From contig JAIXTW010000003.1 in the NCBI GenBank assembly GCA_027483765.1, forward strand, positions 203,293 through 267,292: a DNA stretch of 64,000 bases, read 5' to 3'. The translations under genes were made by a program, and so were the position numbers. The notes beneath the pieces are model-generated. The model did no database searches. It had not been told where the DNA came from and saw nothing but the letters and a program-made list of their open reading frames with translations. Below are positions 1 to 8,007 of this stretch, piece after piece (within the stretch, counting starts at the first letter, position 1; every line of letters begins with the position of its first letter). This DNA comes from Streptomycetaceae bacterium. Lineage in GTDB: Bacteria > Actinomycetota > Actinomycetes > Nanopelagicales > Nanopelagicaceae.

Positions 1-321
1 TGCAAAGACGAGAACAGGAATCGGATAAATGCCACCGTTATTGGTAAGTTCATTTACCTGGCTACCAAGACCGCTTAAACCGAAACCACCATACCAAGGT
101 GAATCAGATGTATATCCAAAGGCTAATTCGAAACCATAAATAACCCAGAGAACACTCACGATTCCGATTGTCACCATAGACATCATCATCATGTTGAGAA
201 CACTTTTTGTACGAACCATTCCGCCGTAGAAGAATGCCAAACCAGGAGTCATTAAAAGTACAAGAGCTGTACTCGCGAGCATCCATGCGGTATCACCGCT
301 ATTGAGAACTACTTGATCCAT
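1..321 (-). CDS. amt: Ammonium transporter Amt, N-terminal part (cut by window edge)
   Basis: The reading frame starts at ATG 321 and runs off the left edge after 107 codons. The translation begins MDQVVLNSGDTAWML and contains the Amt signature TPGLAFFYGGMVR, followed by a second hydrophobic segment (MMMMSMVTIGIVSVLWVIYGF), so two of the usual 11 membrane helices are visible. Amt proteins move ammonium/ammonia across the cytoplasmic membrane. The frame stays open further upstream but has no ATG or GTG there, only an in-frame TTG ten codons earlier (348), so ATG is preferred. It lies directly after ftsY, as in other Actinobacteria where amt-glnB-glnD follow smc-ftsY. A GlnR-like site array precedes it. 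Family call is secure; the exact start is slightly uncertain. Confidence 0.93.
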   Translation of the reverse strand, partial: MDQVVLNSGDTAWMLASTALVLLMTPGLAFFYGGMVRTKSVLNMMMMSMVTIGIVSVLWVIYGFELAFGYTSDSPWYGGFGLSGLGSQVNELTNNGGIYPIPVLVFA

Positions 322-396
322 TTCGAGTCCATTTCCGAATTTATTCAAGAGGTTGAAATACTCATCGTTGAGATGGGGTAAAGATGCCTCTGAATC

Positions 397-465
397 GTTA
401 CGGGTAATGGCTAGGCAGGTTAAGGGGGTGTCACAAATCGGCCCCAATTGTTACAAGTGGGTTAC
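397..465 (-). promoter_or_regulatory. Candidate GlnR-type operator and promoter of amt
   Basis: Read on the minus strand, GTNAC-like pentamers lie at 461-465 (GTAAC), 450-454 (GTAAC), 430-434 (GTGAC), 419-423 (TTAAC) and 397-401 (GTAAC). The first two are 11 bases apart, the next two are 11 apart, and the last is a further 22. Actinobacterial GlnR sites are written gTnAC-n6-GaAAC, which has the same 11-base step. A weak promoter overlaps them: TTGTGA (431-436), 17 bases, TAGCCA (408-413). The operator is an inference from spacing and known control of amt by GlnR; no glnR gene lies in the window. Confidence 0.45.
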
Positions 466-1298
466 GTGAGCAGACCCTCGAGGTATTTCTCAGGATCAAA
501 GGGGGCAAAATCTGCGGCCGCTTCGCCAGTACCAATAAATTTGATTGGGATATCGAGCGCGCTCTCAATGGCGAGAGCGACTCCCCCACGAGCACTCCCG
601 TCGAGTTTGGTAACAATTAGTCCAGAAACTTCTACCGCTTCACTAAAGATTTTCGCTTGCGCGAGTCCGTTCTGGCCTGTGGTTGCATCAATGACTAAGA
701 GCACTTCAGATACTGGAGCCACCTTCTCCACCACGCGTTTTACCTTACCGAGTTCATCCATGAGTGCACTCTTATTGTGCAGGCGACCAGCTGTGTCAAT
801 CAATAAAAATTCTGCATTCACATCCAAGGCGCGCTTAGCGCTATCGAATGCAACCGAAGCTGGCTCGGCGCCTTCTTTGCCCGAAATAGTTTCTACACCT
901 ATTCGTTCGCCCCACGTAGTTAGCTGCTCAACGGCGGCTGCACGAAATGTATCGGCCGCGCCTAGCACGACTAAACGCTTATCTGTGTGCAAGTAGGTCG
1001 CCAACTTCGCAACCGAAGTGGTCTTGCCAGTTCCATTGACACCCACAACAAGCACAATACGAAGTCCACTGCCGTGCGTCAGTGCGCGCGACTTTTGCGA
1101 AAACTTAGTTCGAAGGATCTCTCGAATCGCTTCTTCGGCGTCATCACCCCGCATCTTCTTCGCAGCGATGATTAATTCGGAGACTAGTGATGGTCCTAAA
1201 TCTGATGAGAGTAGTTCAGCTTCAATCTCTGACCAGTCGAGTGCGGATGCAGTAGATGTACCGCGCACCTTGGCAACTAAACGATTAAAAAGGCCCAT
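462..1298 (-). CDS. ftsY: Signal recognition particle receptor FtsY
   Basis: SRP receptor GTPase of 278 aa that docks Ffh-ribosome complexes at the membrane for cotranslational insertion. An N-terminal helical domain (about 1-75) is followed by the NG GTPase domain: P-loop GVNGTGKT at 86-93, DTFRAAA from 116, DTAGR at 168-172, TKLDG at 230-234 and the closing GTGE at 256-259. The long acidic A domain of E. coli FtsY is absent, as is common in compact genomes. The start is 18 bases after the smc stop, so the two are probably cotranscribed. No oddities in the catalytic motifs. Confidence 0.97.
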   Translation of the reverse strand: MGLFNRLVAKVRGTSTASALDWSEIEAELLSSDLGPSLVSELIIAAKKMRGDDAEEAIREILRTKFSQKSRALTHGSGLRIVLVVGVNGTGKTTSVAKLATYLHTDKRLVVLGAADTFRAAAVEQLTTWGERIGVETISGKEGAEPASVAFDSAKRALDVNAEFLLIDTAGRLHNKSALMDELGKVKRVVEKVAPVSEVLLVIDATTGQNGLAQAKIFSEAVEVSGLIVTKLDGSARGGVALAIESALDIPIKFIGTGEAAADFAPFDPEKYLEGLLT

Positions 1299-1316
1299 CG
1301 TTAATCCAGCAGAAAA

Positions 1317-4300
1317 CTATGCGGTTTCGGATTCACGTAAGCGCTGCGAGATGACCTCAGTAACGCCGTCACCACGCATCGTGACACCGTAAAGCGCATC
1401 AGCAATTTCCATGGTGCGCTTCTGGTGGGTGATGATAATTAGCTGGGAGCTCTCACGAAGCTCTTCCAAGATGGTGAGCAATCGTCCCAAGTTCACATCA
1501 TCAAGTGCTGCTTCAACTTCATCGAGAACATAGAACGGGCTTGGTCGTGATTTAAAGATGGCAACCAACATGGCAACAGCTGTCAGAGATTTTTCGCCAC
1601 CAGATAAGAGTGAGAGTCGCTTAACACGTTTTCCAGGTGGTCGAGCTTCAACATCTACGCCAGTGTTGAGCAAGTCATCTGGATTGGTCAGGAAGAGGCG
1701 ACCGTCTCCGCCAGGGAACAATCGGGCGAAGATATCCTTAAAGTGCTCAGCAACTTCTTCATACGCCTGCATAAATATTTCCTGAACGCGATCATCAACT
1801 TCCTTGATGATATCCAGAAGATCTTTCTTAGTATTCTTCAAATCTTCAAGTTGTTCTGCCAAAAACTTAAGTCGCTCTTCTAGGGCGTTGTATTCCTCAA
1901 GGGCAAGCGGGTTGATTTTGCCCAGCAGCGTGAGTGAACGCTCGGTGGCTGCAAGCCGTTTCTCTTGCTGGTCACGGCGATAAGGAATTAGCTCGGTAGC
2001 AACAATCTCACCAGATTCAGTTTCAATAAATGTAGGAACATCTTTATCTGGTCCGTACTCGCTTATAAGAGTAGGAACATCAATGCCCAGTTCTTCCACA
2101 GCTTTACTTTCAAGTACCTCGACCCGCATTCGCTGCTCTGCACGCGCAATTTCATCGCGATGGACGCTAGAAGTTAATTTATCGAGTTCGGTCGTAAGTT
2201 CACGATTGCGCGCACGCACAGTAAGGGTTTCGCCTTCGCGATCTGCACGGTTAGCTTCCAAGCGAGATCGTTCGGTCTGCGCCTTTGCGATCGAACGTTC
2301 AATTTTTATGAGGACTTCGTAGGCAGCTTCTGCAATAGCCTGAGAAATAATGGCTCCGCGTGCTCGTGCTCCGCGCCGCGAAACGGCCCGCTCTGATGCA
2401 TCGCGCTCTGCCTGCGCCGATTCTTCTAGCGCCAAAGCGCGTGCGGCAATGGAAGTTACGCGCTCTTCCGAAGTTCTCATCGCAAGACGCGCCTCAACTT
2501 CAGTGGTTCGGGCTTGCGAGACGGTATTGCGAAGGAGTTCAGCGCGCGAGTGATCTGGTTCAGATATTTCACCGTGGTGCTGCATCTGATTACGAGCAAT
2601 CGTTAGTTCATTCTCGTCCCGAGACTTTGCCGAGGTAGCTTCATTGATTGCAAGAGTAAGGCGATCAACTTCTGCGCCCGCTGACTTTATATTCTGTCCA
2701 GAAACGGCTAGTTGCTCTGTAAGTGCGGCAATTCGAGCATCTGATTCATTGAGTTTTGCAAGTGTAGAATCAAAGCTTGCTTGCTTGTTTTCTACTTCAG
2801 TGGCAACAGTTGAGATCTCAAATTTCAAGCGATCGCTCTTGTGGTTTATCTCCTCTAACTTCGCGCTCAAATCAGCAACGAGAGCGTTGATCTCAATCAG
2901 CGAACGTGAAGATGATGAACCTCCTCGAGCGCGATGAGATGAAAAGACGTCACCATCTTGAGTCACAACCGTGACTGATTTATGTTGGCGCAAGATGCCT
3001 TCGGCTTCAGCTGCACTTTGAGCCACAACTGTCGAGGATAAAAGCGAGGCTAAAAGTTCAGAAATTTGATGCGAGCGAACGTGGCTGAGTAACGTGGCGA
3101 GTCCTGCAGGTGCCGATGTATTTACCTGGGCTCCAGCTTCATAAACCAAGACATCTGCTTGGCCAAGATTTTCGCGACGTAGCGTTGTCAGAGCGCTCAC
3201 CGCTGAAGATAAATCTTTTACGACGACAGCGTCTGATAATCCGCCAAGCGCAGCAGCTGTTGCAGCTTCCCATCCCTTATCAATTTCAATCAGCGATGCG
3301 ATGCTTCCGAGAATCTGAACGCCACGTGAATCACGAACTAGTGCAGCGGCACCATCGCGCGATTCTGAAGTAAGGCGAATCGCCTCAAGCTTTGATTCCA
3401 GTGCATTTCGTTCACGATCAGCAGCGCGTTCGGCATCAATGAGTTCTTCGTAAGATTTTTTTGCACCATCGAGTGCGCTCTTGGCTGATTCAAATTGCGA
3501 ATCTAGGCCTTGCTCACCAGCGTCGGCGTTTCCAATCTCCATCTCAAATTTTGCGTAATCACCCTTGGCAATATCCAGCCGTGACTGCGCTTCAGTACGT
3601 GCAGACTCAAGTCGTGCAATCTCTTCTGTTATCGCTTCTAAGCGTGCTGCCAATGATTTGATATGACCTTCTTGGCGTGCAGTGCCTTCGCGCTGGTCGG
3701 CAATCGCACGCATCGCTGCTGCAATTGTGTCTTCCTCCGCTTTGAGCGCAGCTTCTGCATCACTAAGAGATGTAGTTGCAGTTGCAAGAGTCTCAATTGC
3801 TTGAAGAACTTCAGAGCGAAGACGATTCTCTTCTGCTCGCAGCAATGCAGCTTCTTCATCAAGGGCTTGCGGATCGCGCCCTGCACTGCGTGCTTCTTCT
3901 GCTTCTTCTGCCAAGAAACGAGAGCGCTCTTGCGCCAGGGATTGGGTTCCTCGAAATTTTTCACGGAGCGCACTGAGCGAGTAGAAGTTTTCTTGCGCCT
4001 TAATCAAGAGCGGGCTTTCGGCAGCCGATGTCGAATCTAGTTCTTCTTCGCGCCGACGAACTGTCTCAAGCTCTGCTTCCACAAGTGAACGTCGTTCACG
4101 TAACGCATTCTCATCGGCAACTTCAGCATCTAGCGTCTTTGAAAGCGAGATGTAGTCATCAGCTAGTAGTCGCAGCTTTGCATCACGGAGATCTGCCTGA
4201 ATGGTGGCAGCCTTCTTAGCGACCTCTGCCTGTTTTCCAAGCGGGCGCAATTGTCGTCGGAGTTCAACGGTGAGATCGTTGACTCGCGCGAGATTTGCTT

Positions 4301-4853
4301 GCATTGAATCAAGTTTGCGAATCGCCTTCTCTTTACGCTTGCGATGTTTGAGCACGCCGGCAGCTTCTTCAATAAATCCCCGGCGCTCTTCCGGAGTGGC
4401 CATCAAAATCGCATCGAGTTGTCCCTGTCCGACAATGACGTGCATTTCACGGCCGATACCCGAGTCGCTTAAGAGTTCTTGGATATCGAGAAGTCGCGAT
4501 GCTTCGCCGTTGATTTGGTACTCACTCTGTCCGTTACGAAAGAGAATTCGAGAAATCGTTACTTCGGTGTAATCAATTGGTAGAGCGCCATCAGTGTTAT
4601 CAATGGTGACGGCTACCTCAGCGCGACCAAGAGGTGCTCGCCCAGAAGTTCCCGCGAAAATTACATCTTCCATCTTTCCGCCGCGCAGAGATTTTGCACC
4701 CTGCTCACCCATCACCCAGGTGAGGGCGTCAACAACATTTGATTTTCCGGAGCCGTTGGGACCAACGACGCATGTGATTCCGGGTTCGAGTCGAAGAGTG
4801 GTCGCAGATGCAAAGGATTTAAATCCTTTAAGTGTCAGGCTCTTCAAATACAC
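1317..4853 (-). CDS. smc: Chromosome segregation ATPase SMC
   Basis: Full-length SMC condensin subunit (1178 aa) that compacts and segregates the chromosome together with ScpA/ScpB. The N-terminal half-head carries Walker A GPNGSGKS at 31-38. Two long coiled coils (about 160-490 and 650-1000), rich in Glu, Ala, Arg and Lys, flank a hinge at about 500-640. The C-terminal half-head has the ABC signature LSGGE (1083-1087) and Walker B with the catalytic Glu in VLDEVEAALDD (around 1111-1112). It lies between rnc and ftsY, the usual actinobacterial order, but the mutM gene often found between rnc and smc is absent. Confidence 0.98.
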   Translation of the reverse strand: MYLKSLTLKGFKSFASATTLRLEPGITCVVGPNGSGKSNVVDALTWVMGEQGAKSLRGGKMEDVIFAGTSGRAPLGRAEVAVTIDNTDGALPIDYTEVTISRILFRNGQSEYQINGEASRLLDIQELLSDSGIGREMHVIVGQGQLDAILMATPEERRGFIEEAAGVLKHRKRKEKAIRKLDSMQANLARVNDLTVELRRQLRPLGKQAEVAKKAATIQADLRDAKLRLLADDYISLSKTLDAEVADENALRERRSLVEAELETVRRREEELDSTSAAESPLLIKAQENFYSLSALREKFRGTQSLAQERSRFLAEEAEEARSAGRDPQALDEEAALLRAEENRLRSEVLQAIETLATATTSLSDAEAALKAEEDTIAAAMRAIADQREGTARQEGHIKSLAARLEAITEEIARLESARTEAQSRLDIAKGDYAKFEMEIGNADAGEQGLDSQFESAKSALDGAKKSYEELIDAERAADRERNALESKLEAIRLTSESRDGAAALVRDSRGVQILGSIASLIEIDKGWEAATAAALGGLSDAVVVKDLSSAVSALTTLRRENLGQADVLVYEAGAQVNTSAPAGLATLLSHVRSHQISELLASLLSSTVVAQSAAEAEGILRQHKSVTVVTQDGDVFSSHRARGGSSSSRSLIEINALVADLSAKLEEINHKSDRLKFEISTVATEVENKQASFDSTLAKLNESDARIAALTEQLAVSGQNIKSAGAEVDRLTLAINEATSAKSRDENELTIARNQMQHHGEISEPDHSRAELLRNTVSQARTTEVEARLAMRTSEERVTSIAARALALEESAQAERDASERAVSRRGARARGAIISQAIAEAAYEVLIKIERSIAKAQTERSRLEANRADREGETLTVRARNRELTTELDKLTSSVHRDEIARAEQRMRVEVLESKAVEELGIDVPTLISEYGPDKDVPTFIETESGEIVATELIPYRRDQQEKRLAATERSLTLLGKINPLALEEYNALEERLKFLAEQLEDLKNTKKDLLDIIKEVDDRVQEIFMQAYEEVAEHFKDIFARLFPGGDGRLFLTNPDDLLNTGVDVEARPPGKRVKRLSLLSGGEKSLTAVAMLVAIFKSRPSPFYVLDEVEAALDDVNLGRLLTILEELRESSQLIIITHQKRTMEIADALYGVTMRGDGVTEVISQRLRESETA

Positions 4854-4920
4854 GCGGTAAACCTACCGGTGTGTGCGCGTTTGGTATAAAAGCGACTCGG
4901 TTCAAGTTGAACTTGAGGGT

Positions 4921-5601
4921 TTATGGCTCTAGTAGCGAAAGTATTTCTAAAGCGGTGCGCGCTGCTGATTGTTCTGCTTCGCGCTTGCTCTTTCCACTTC
5001 CTTGCGCAACGGCTGCACCTGCAACAAGTGCAATTGCGGTAAAACTTTTATCGTGATCCGGGCCGGTTTCGGTGACTTGATATTCAGGAGATCCCTTGCC
5101 TTGGGAGGCTAATAGTTCTTGCAGTGCAGTCTTGCCATCAAGACCTGAGCCCTTTTCCATCGCACTTTCGAGAGTCTCTTTGATTAACTCGCGAACAACA
5201 TGGGTAGATTTTTCAAAACCGCATTCCAAATAGATAGCGCCAATAAGTGCTTCGAGGGCATCGGCTAAGAGTGAGTTTTTATCACGACCATTTGTTACCT
5301 CTTCGCCTTTACCCAGACGAATGTATTTGCCCAATTCTAGAGTTCGTGCGATATTTGCTAGAGCACGCATATTGACGATGCCTGAACGCAGCGGCGATAA
5401 ACGACTTTCATCGAGATCTGGATATTTGAGGTAGAGCTCGTCGGTGACAACAAGGCCTAAAACGGAATCACCTAAGAATTCAAGGCGTTCATTTGTGGTG
5501 GAGATTCCAGTCTCGTATGCAAACGAGCGATGGGTAAAAGCTAACTCGAGCAGTTGTGGCGAAAGTTCTACCCCTAATTGCTCAAGAAGTTTTGAGTACA
5601 G
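4921..5601 (-). CDS. rnc: Ribonuclease III, apparently starting at a CTG codon
   Basis: RNase III cuts double-stranded RNA in rRNA precursors and structured leaders. The 226-aa frame contains the catalytic signature NERLEFLGDSVL (about 37-48), the second acidic cluster DALEALIGAIYLE (about 114-126) and a C-terminal double-stranded-RNA-binding domain (about 158-222). The first ATG in frame is codon 78, which would delete the first catalytic signature. Upstream there is no ATG, GTG or TTG before the in-frame TAG at 5611-5613. The CTG at 5599-5601 gives the normal family length, has AGAGG six bases before it, and sits one base after the rpmF stop (TGA-T-CTG). Translation is therefore probably coupled to rpmF. 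The gene is certain; the CTG start is an inference. Confidence 0.93.
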   Translation of the reverse strand: MYSKLLEQLGVELSPQLLELAFTHRSFAYETGISTTNERLEFLGDSVLGLVVTDELYLKYPDLDESRLSPLRSGIVNMRALANIARTLELGKYIRLGKGEEVTNGRDKNSLLADALEALIGAIYLECGFEKSTHVVRELIKETLESAMEKGSGLDGKTALQELLASQGKGSPEYQVTETGPDHDKSFTAIALVAGAAVAQGSGKSKREAEQSAARTALEILSLLEP

Positions 5602-5602
5602 A

Positions 5603-5776
5603 TCAGACCTCTAGAACCTGACGGCGGTTATAAGTGCCACATGTAGGGCAGGCAACGTGATTGAGCTTTGGTTGCTGACACTGTGGGCATGTTGAAAGGG
5701 CCGCTGCAGTTGTCTTCCACATGCTTCGACGTGAACGTGTCTTTGAACGAGACATTTTTCGCTTTGGTACTGGCAC
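5603..5776 (-). CDS. rpmF: 50S ribosomal protein L32
   Basis: A 57-aa zinc-ribbon ribosomal protein. The GTG at 5774-5776 gives the standard L32 N-terminus (M/V)PVPKRKMSRSKTRSRR, so it is chosen over the internal ATG at 5755. AAGGA lies seven bases upstream. Four cysteines in two CxxC pairs (CPQC about 30-33, CPTC about 43-46) show the zinc-binding (C+) form. It is followed almost without gap by rnc and preceded by the YceD-family gene, its usual partner in many bacteria. Confidence 0.96.
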   Translation of the reverse strand: MPVPKRKMSRSKTRSRRSMWKTTAAALSTCPQCQQPKLNHVACPTCGTYNRRQVLEV

Positions 5777-5820
5777 GGTAATCGTCCTTAATCTTGATGA
5801 AATCCAGCGCTTAGTATCGC

Positions 5821-6399
5821 CTATTTGTCAGAATTGCCAAAATCCACGCCTCCGAGGCCAGACCAGCGGGCATCGATGACTTCGTGGGCATGGTCTTCGG
5901 GAAGGGATTCCCACTTCTCCCCGCAGTCGGGGCAGAGCCCCAGGCACTCTTCGGAACAGAGCGGATTCACCGGCAGCGTCAGAATAATTGCATCAATAAT
6001 CGGAATCTCAAGGTTCATGAGATCGCCTTCCATCTGCAACTCTTCCACATCATCTAAATCAATCTCGTCGTCATCGCGCTTCTTCTTGCGTCCTTTTTCA
6101 TTTGTCGCTTCGTAACGGTAGAGCTCCTGAATCTTGCGATCAATGACCATTTCAACCGGATCTAGGCAACGAATGCATTCACCCTGAGCAACCGTATAAA
6201 TTTCGGCGCTGACAAGAATTCCTTCTGTAACTGATTCCAAGCGCGCATCGACTTCAATGAGATCACCTTCTGGAACTGCAATGAGCGGTACACCGATGCG
6301 CACGTGCGCTGGAATATCGAGTTGATACTCCTTCATCTCTCCCGCGCGACGACCCAGCTCATAGGTATTGAGCAGAAACGGATTGGAGTGCTTTGTCAT
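5821..6399 (-). CDS. YceD family (DUF177) protein
   Basis: A 192-aa protein with the DUF177 hallmark near its C-terminus: PVNPLCSEECLGLCPDCG, giving four cysteines of a probable zinc site. Before this is an acidic/basic linker (KGRKKKRDDDEIDLDDVEEL, about 103-122). YceD proteins are encoded beside rpmF across bacteria and are linked with 23S rRNA or ribosome accumulation, but the biochemical role is not settled. It sits between the DivIVA-like gene and rpmF on the same strand. No clear ribosome-binding site precedes the ATG at 6399. Confidence 0.9.
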   Translation of the reverse strand: MTKHSNPFLLNTYELGRRAGEMKEYQLDIPAHVRIGVPLIAVPEGDLIEVDARLESVTEGILVSAEIYTVAQGECIRCLDPVEMVIDRKIQELYRYEATNEKGRKKKRDDDEIDLDDVEELQMEGDLMNLEIPIIDAIILTLPVNPLCSEECLGLCPDCGEKWESLPEDHAHEVIDARWSGLGGVDFGNSDK

Positions 6400-6420
6400 C
6401 TGAATGAGTAACTGTGAAAT

Positions 6421-6909
6421 CTAGCGCTCTGAATTGAGTTGAGACAGAACATCTTTGTCATCGGCGCCTTCGAGGCGCTCACGGCCACGTGCGACGGCAT
6501 CTAAAGTCTTATTCAGAATTACTTCTAGCGTCGCAAGTCGACCATCGATATATGTCTCCACTTCCGCTCGCTCCTCGGCTGCAACTGAGCGAGCATCGTC
6601 AAGAATACGCTGAGCTTCATCTCGTGCGGCTTGCACAATCGAAGTTTGTTCAATCATTCGAGCGACATCCTCGCGGGCTGTGGCAATCATCGCTTCAGCG
6701 CTGTTACGTCCTTCTTCAATAATCTGATCACGATCTTCGAGGATTCCTTCTGCGGTAATAAAATCGACTGGCAAATAGTCGCGTGCGTGATTAAGAATCT
6801 CCAGCATCTCTCCGCGATGAACAACACATGAGGCAGAAAGTGGAACACCACGCGCCTCCTCGACCATTGCAATCGCGGTGTTGAGCTTTTCAGTTGAATC
6901 CATCGTCAT
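6421..6909 (-). CDS. DivIVA-like coiled-coil protein
   Basis: A 162-aa, highly charged, alpha-helical protein with a predicted coiled coil between about residues 55 and 120 (DRDQIIEEGRNSAEAMIATA onward), resembling the C-terminal coil of DivIVA and F0F1 subunit-b-like proteins. The position between coaD and the YceD/rpmF pair is conserved in Actinobacteria, where such proteins are annotated as cell-division initiation or ATPase-like. The first four bases overlap the end of coaD (ATGA). The function is not established; a scaffold role is only suggested by the coil. Confidence 0.75.
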   Translation of the reverse strand: MTMDSTEKLNTAIAMVEEARGVPLSASCVVHRGEMLEILNHARDYLPVDFITAEGILEDRDQIIEEGRNSAEAMIATAREDVARMIEQTSIVQAARDEAQRILDDARSVAAEERAEVETYIDGRLATLEVILNKTLDAVARGRERLEGADDKDVLSQLNSER

Positions 6910-7388
6910 TCTGATACCCCTACTCGTGCCTTGAGTGCTTCATTAACATTACCCGGAACCATCGACGATACATCGCCGCCAAAGTGAGCGAGCTCCTTAA
7001 CAATTGAAGACGACAAAAATGAATGTGTGGGCGATGTAGCCATGAACATCGTTTCTACACCCGACGCTTGTGTGTGGACCTGAGCCATCTGCAACTCATA
7101 ATCAAAATCCGTGACAGCGCGTAAACCCTTGACTATCGCCTGCACATTGTTGTTTTTGCAATATTCAACTAGTAGCCCATCGCCGGTATCTACGCGAACG
7201 TTCTTAAACTTGGCCACATTCTCTTCAATCATTTTCATCCGCTCTGCAATAGTAAATAGACCGGATTTCTTACGATTAACGAAGACCGCAACAATAACCT
7301 CATCAAATTGGTGGCTTGCTCGTTCGATGATGTCTAGGTGCCCGAAGGTGATGGGATCAAATGACCCAGGACAGACGGCGCGCTTCAT
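6906..7388 (-). CDS. coaD: Phosphopantetheine adenylyltransferase (PPAT)
   Basis: Catalyses the fourth step of CoA synthesis, 4'-phosphopantetheine plus ATP to dephospho-CoA. The 160-aa protein has the nucleotidyltransferase signature GSFDPITFGHLDII near the N-terminus (T/HxGH type) and the C-terminal HSFLSSSIVKE segment of PPAT (S-S-x-x-[VI]-K/R-E). Length is typical. It follows rsmD by 29 bases, a very common coaD-rsmD pairing, and overlaps the downstream DivIVA-like gene by four bases. Confidence 0.97.
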   Translation of the reverse strand: MKRAVCPGSFDPITFGHLDIIERASHQFDEVIVAVFVNRKKSGLFTIAERMKMIEENVAKFKNVRVDTGDGLLVEYCKNNNVQAIVKGLRAVTDFDYELQMAQVHTQASGVETMFMATSPTHSFLSSSIVKELAHFGGDVSSMVPGNVNEALKARVGVSE

Positions 7389-7417
7389 AGTGCAAACGCT
7401 AGCAATGAATCGATTTG

Positions 7418-8005
7418 TTATCCATTCTCCGCTGCAATAGGCGTGGGAGAACCATAGAAAATTGTTGCTTGGCCATAATTCTTTTCCCGAACTTGCTCGA
7501 GTCCATCTGGCCAGGAAATCTCGCGAACTCTACTGTTTCGTTCGACTGCAATGAGCGCCTGGGGATGCAAAAATCCACCAGAGACAAGAGCAATCAGTGT
7601 TTCAACAACGTCAAGGTCATCAAGATCATAAGGCGGATCTACATAGATAAAGTGATACTGAATCTGCGCTCTATCTTGTAAAAATCGGTGCACTCCCATT
7701 GTGTACAAGTGAAATGTTCCGGAGCACTGGGCGCTCTTAATGTTTTCGTAGTTCTTCTCAATCGCCTGAGCAGCGGATTCATCTTTCTCAACTGCGTGAA
7801 CGATTGATGCCCCACGCGAAAGCGCCTCTAGCGCGATAGCTCCAGTTCCTGCGTATAAATCGAGAACGTGTAACCCATCAAAATCTCCAAATTCAGAGGC
7901 GAGTGTTGAGAAGAGCGCTTCCCGCGCTCGGTCTGAAGTAGGGCGTGTGGCGGATGCAACGGCATCAATATTCCGCCCCTTGGCCCGGCCGGCAATAATT
8001 CTCAT
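7418..8005 (-). CDS. rsmD: 16S rRNA (guanine966-N2)-methyltransferase RsmD
   Basis: A 195-aa SAM-dependent Rossmann methyltransferase. RIIAGRAKGR at the N-terminus, RPTSDRAREALFS, the SAM loop LDLYAGTGAIALEALSRGA (about 49-67) and the catalytic VDPPYD (about 126-131) are all characteristic of RsmD, which methylates G966 of 16S rRNA. It starts two bases after the recG stop, so recG-rsmD-coaD is likely one transcript. Confidence 0.95.
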   Translation of the reverse strand: MRIIAGRAKGRNIDAVASATRPTSDRAREALFSTLASEFGDFDGLHVLDLYAGTGAIALEALSRGASIVHAVEKDESAAQAIEKNYENIKSAQCSGTFHLYTMGVHRFLQDRAQIQYHFIYVDPPYDLDDLDVVETLIALVSGGFLHPQALIAVERNSRVREISWPDGLEQVREKNYGQATIFYGSPTPIAAENG

Positions 8006-8007
8006 AG

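Noticed and set aside
448..996. Long open frame on the plus strand opposite ftsY
   Set aside because: It lies wholly antisense to a clear FtsY with intact GTPase motifs, has a low-complexity Ser/Ala-rich translation and no recognisable domain.
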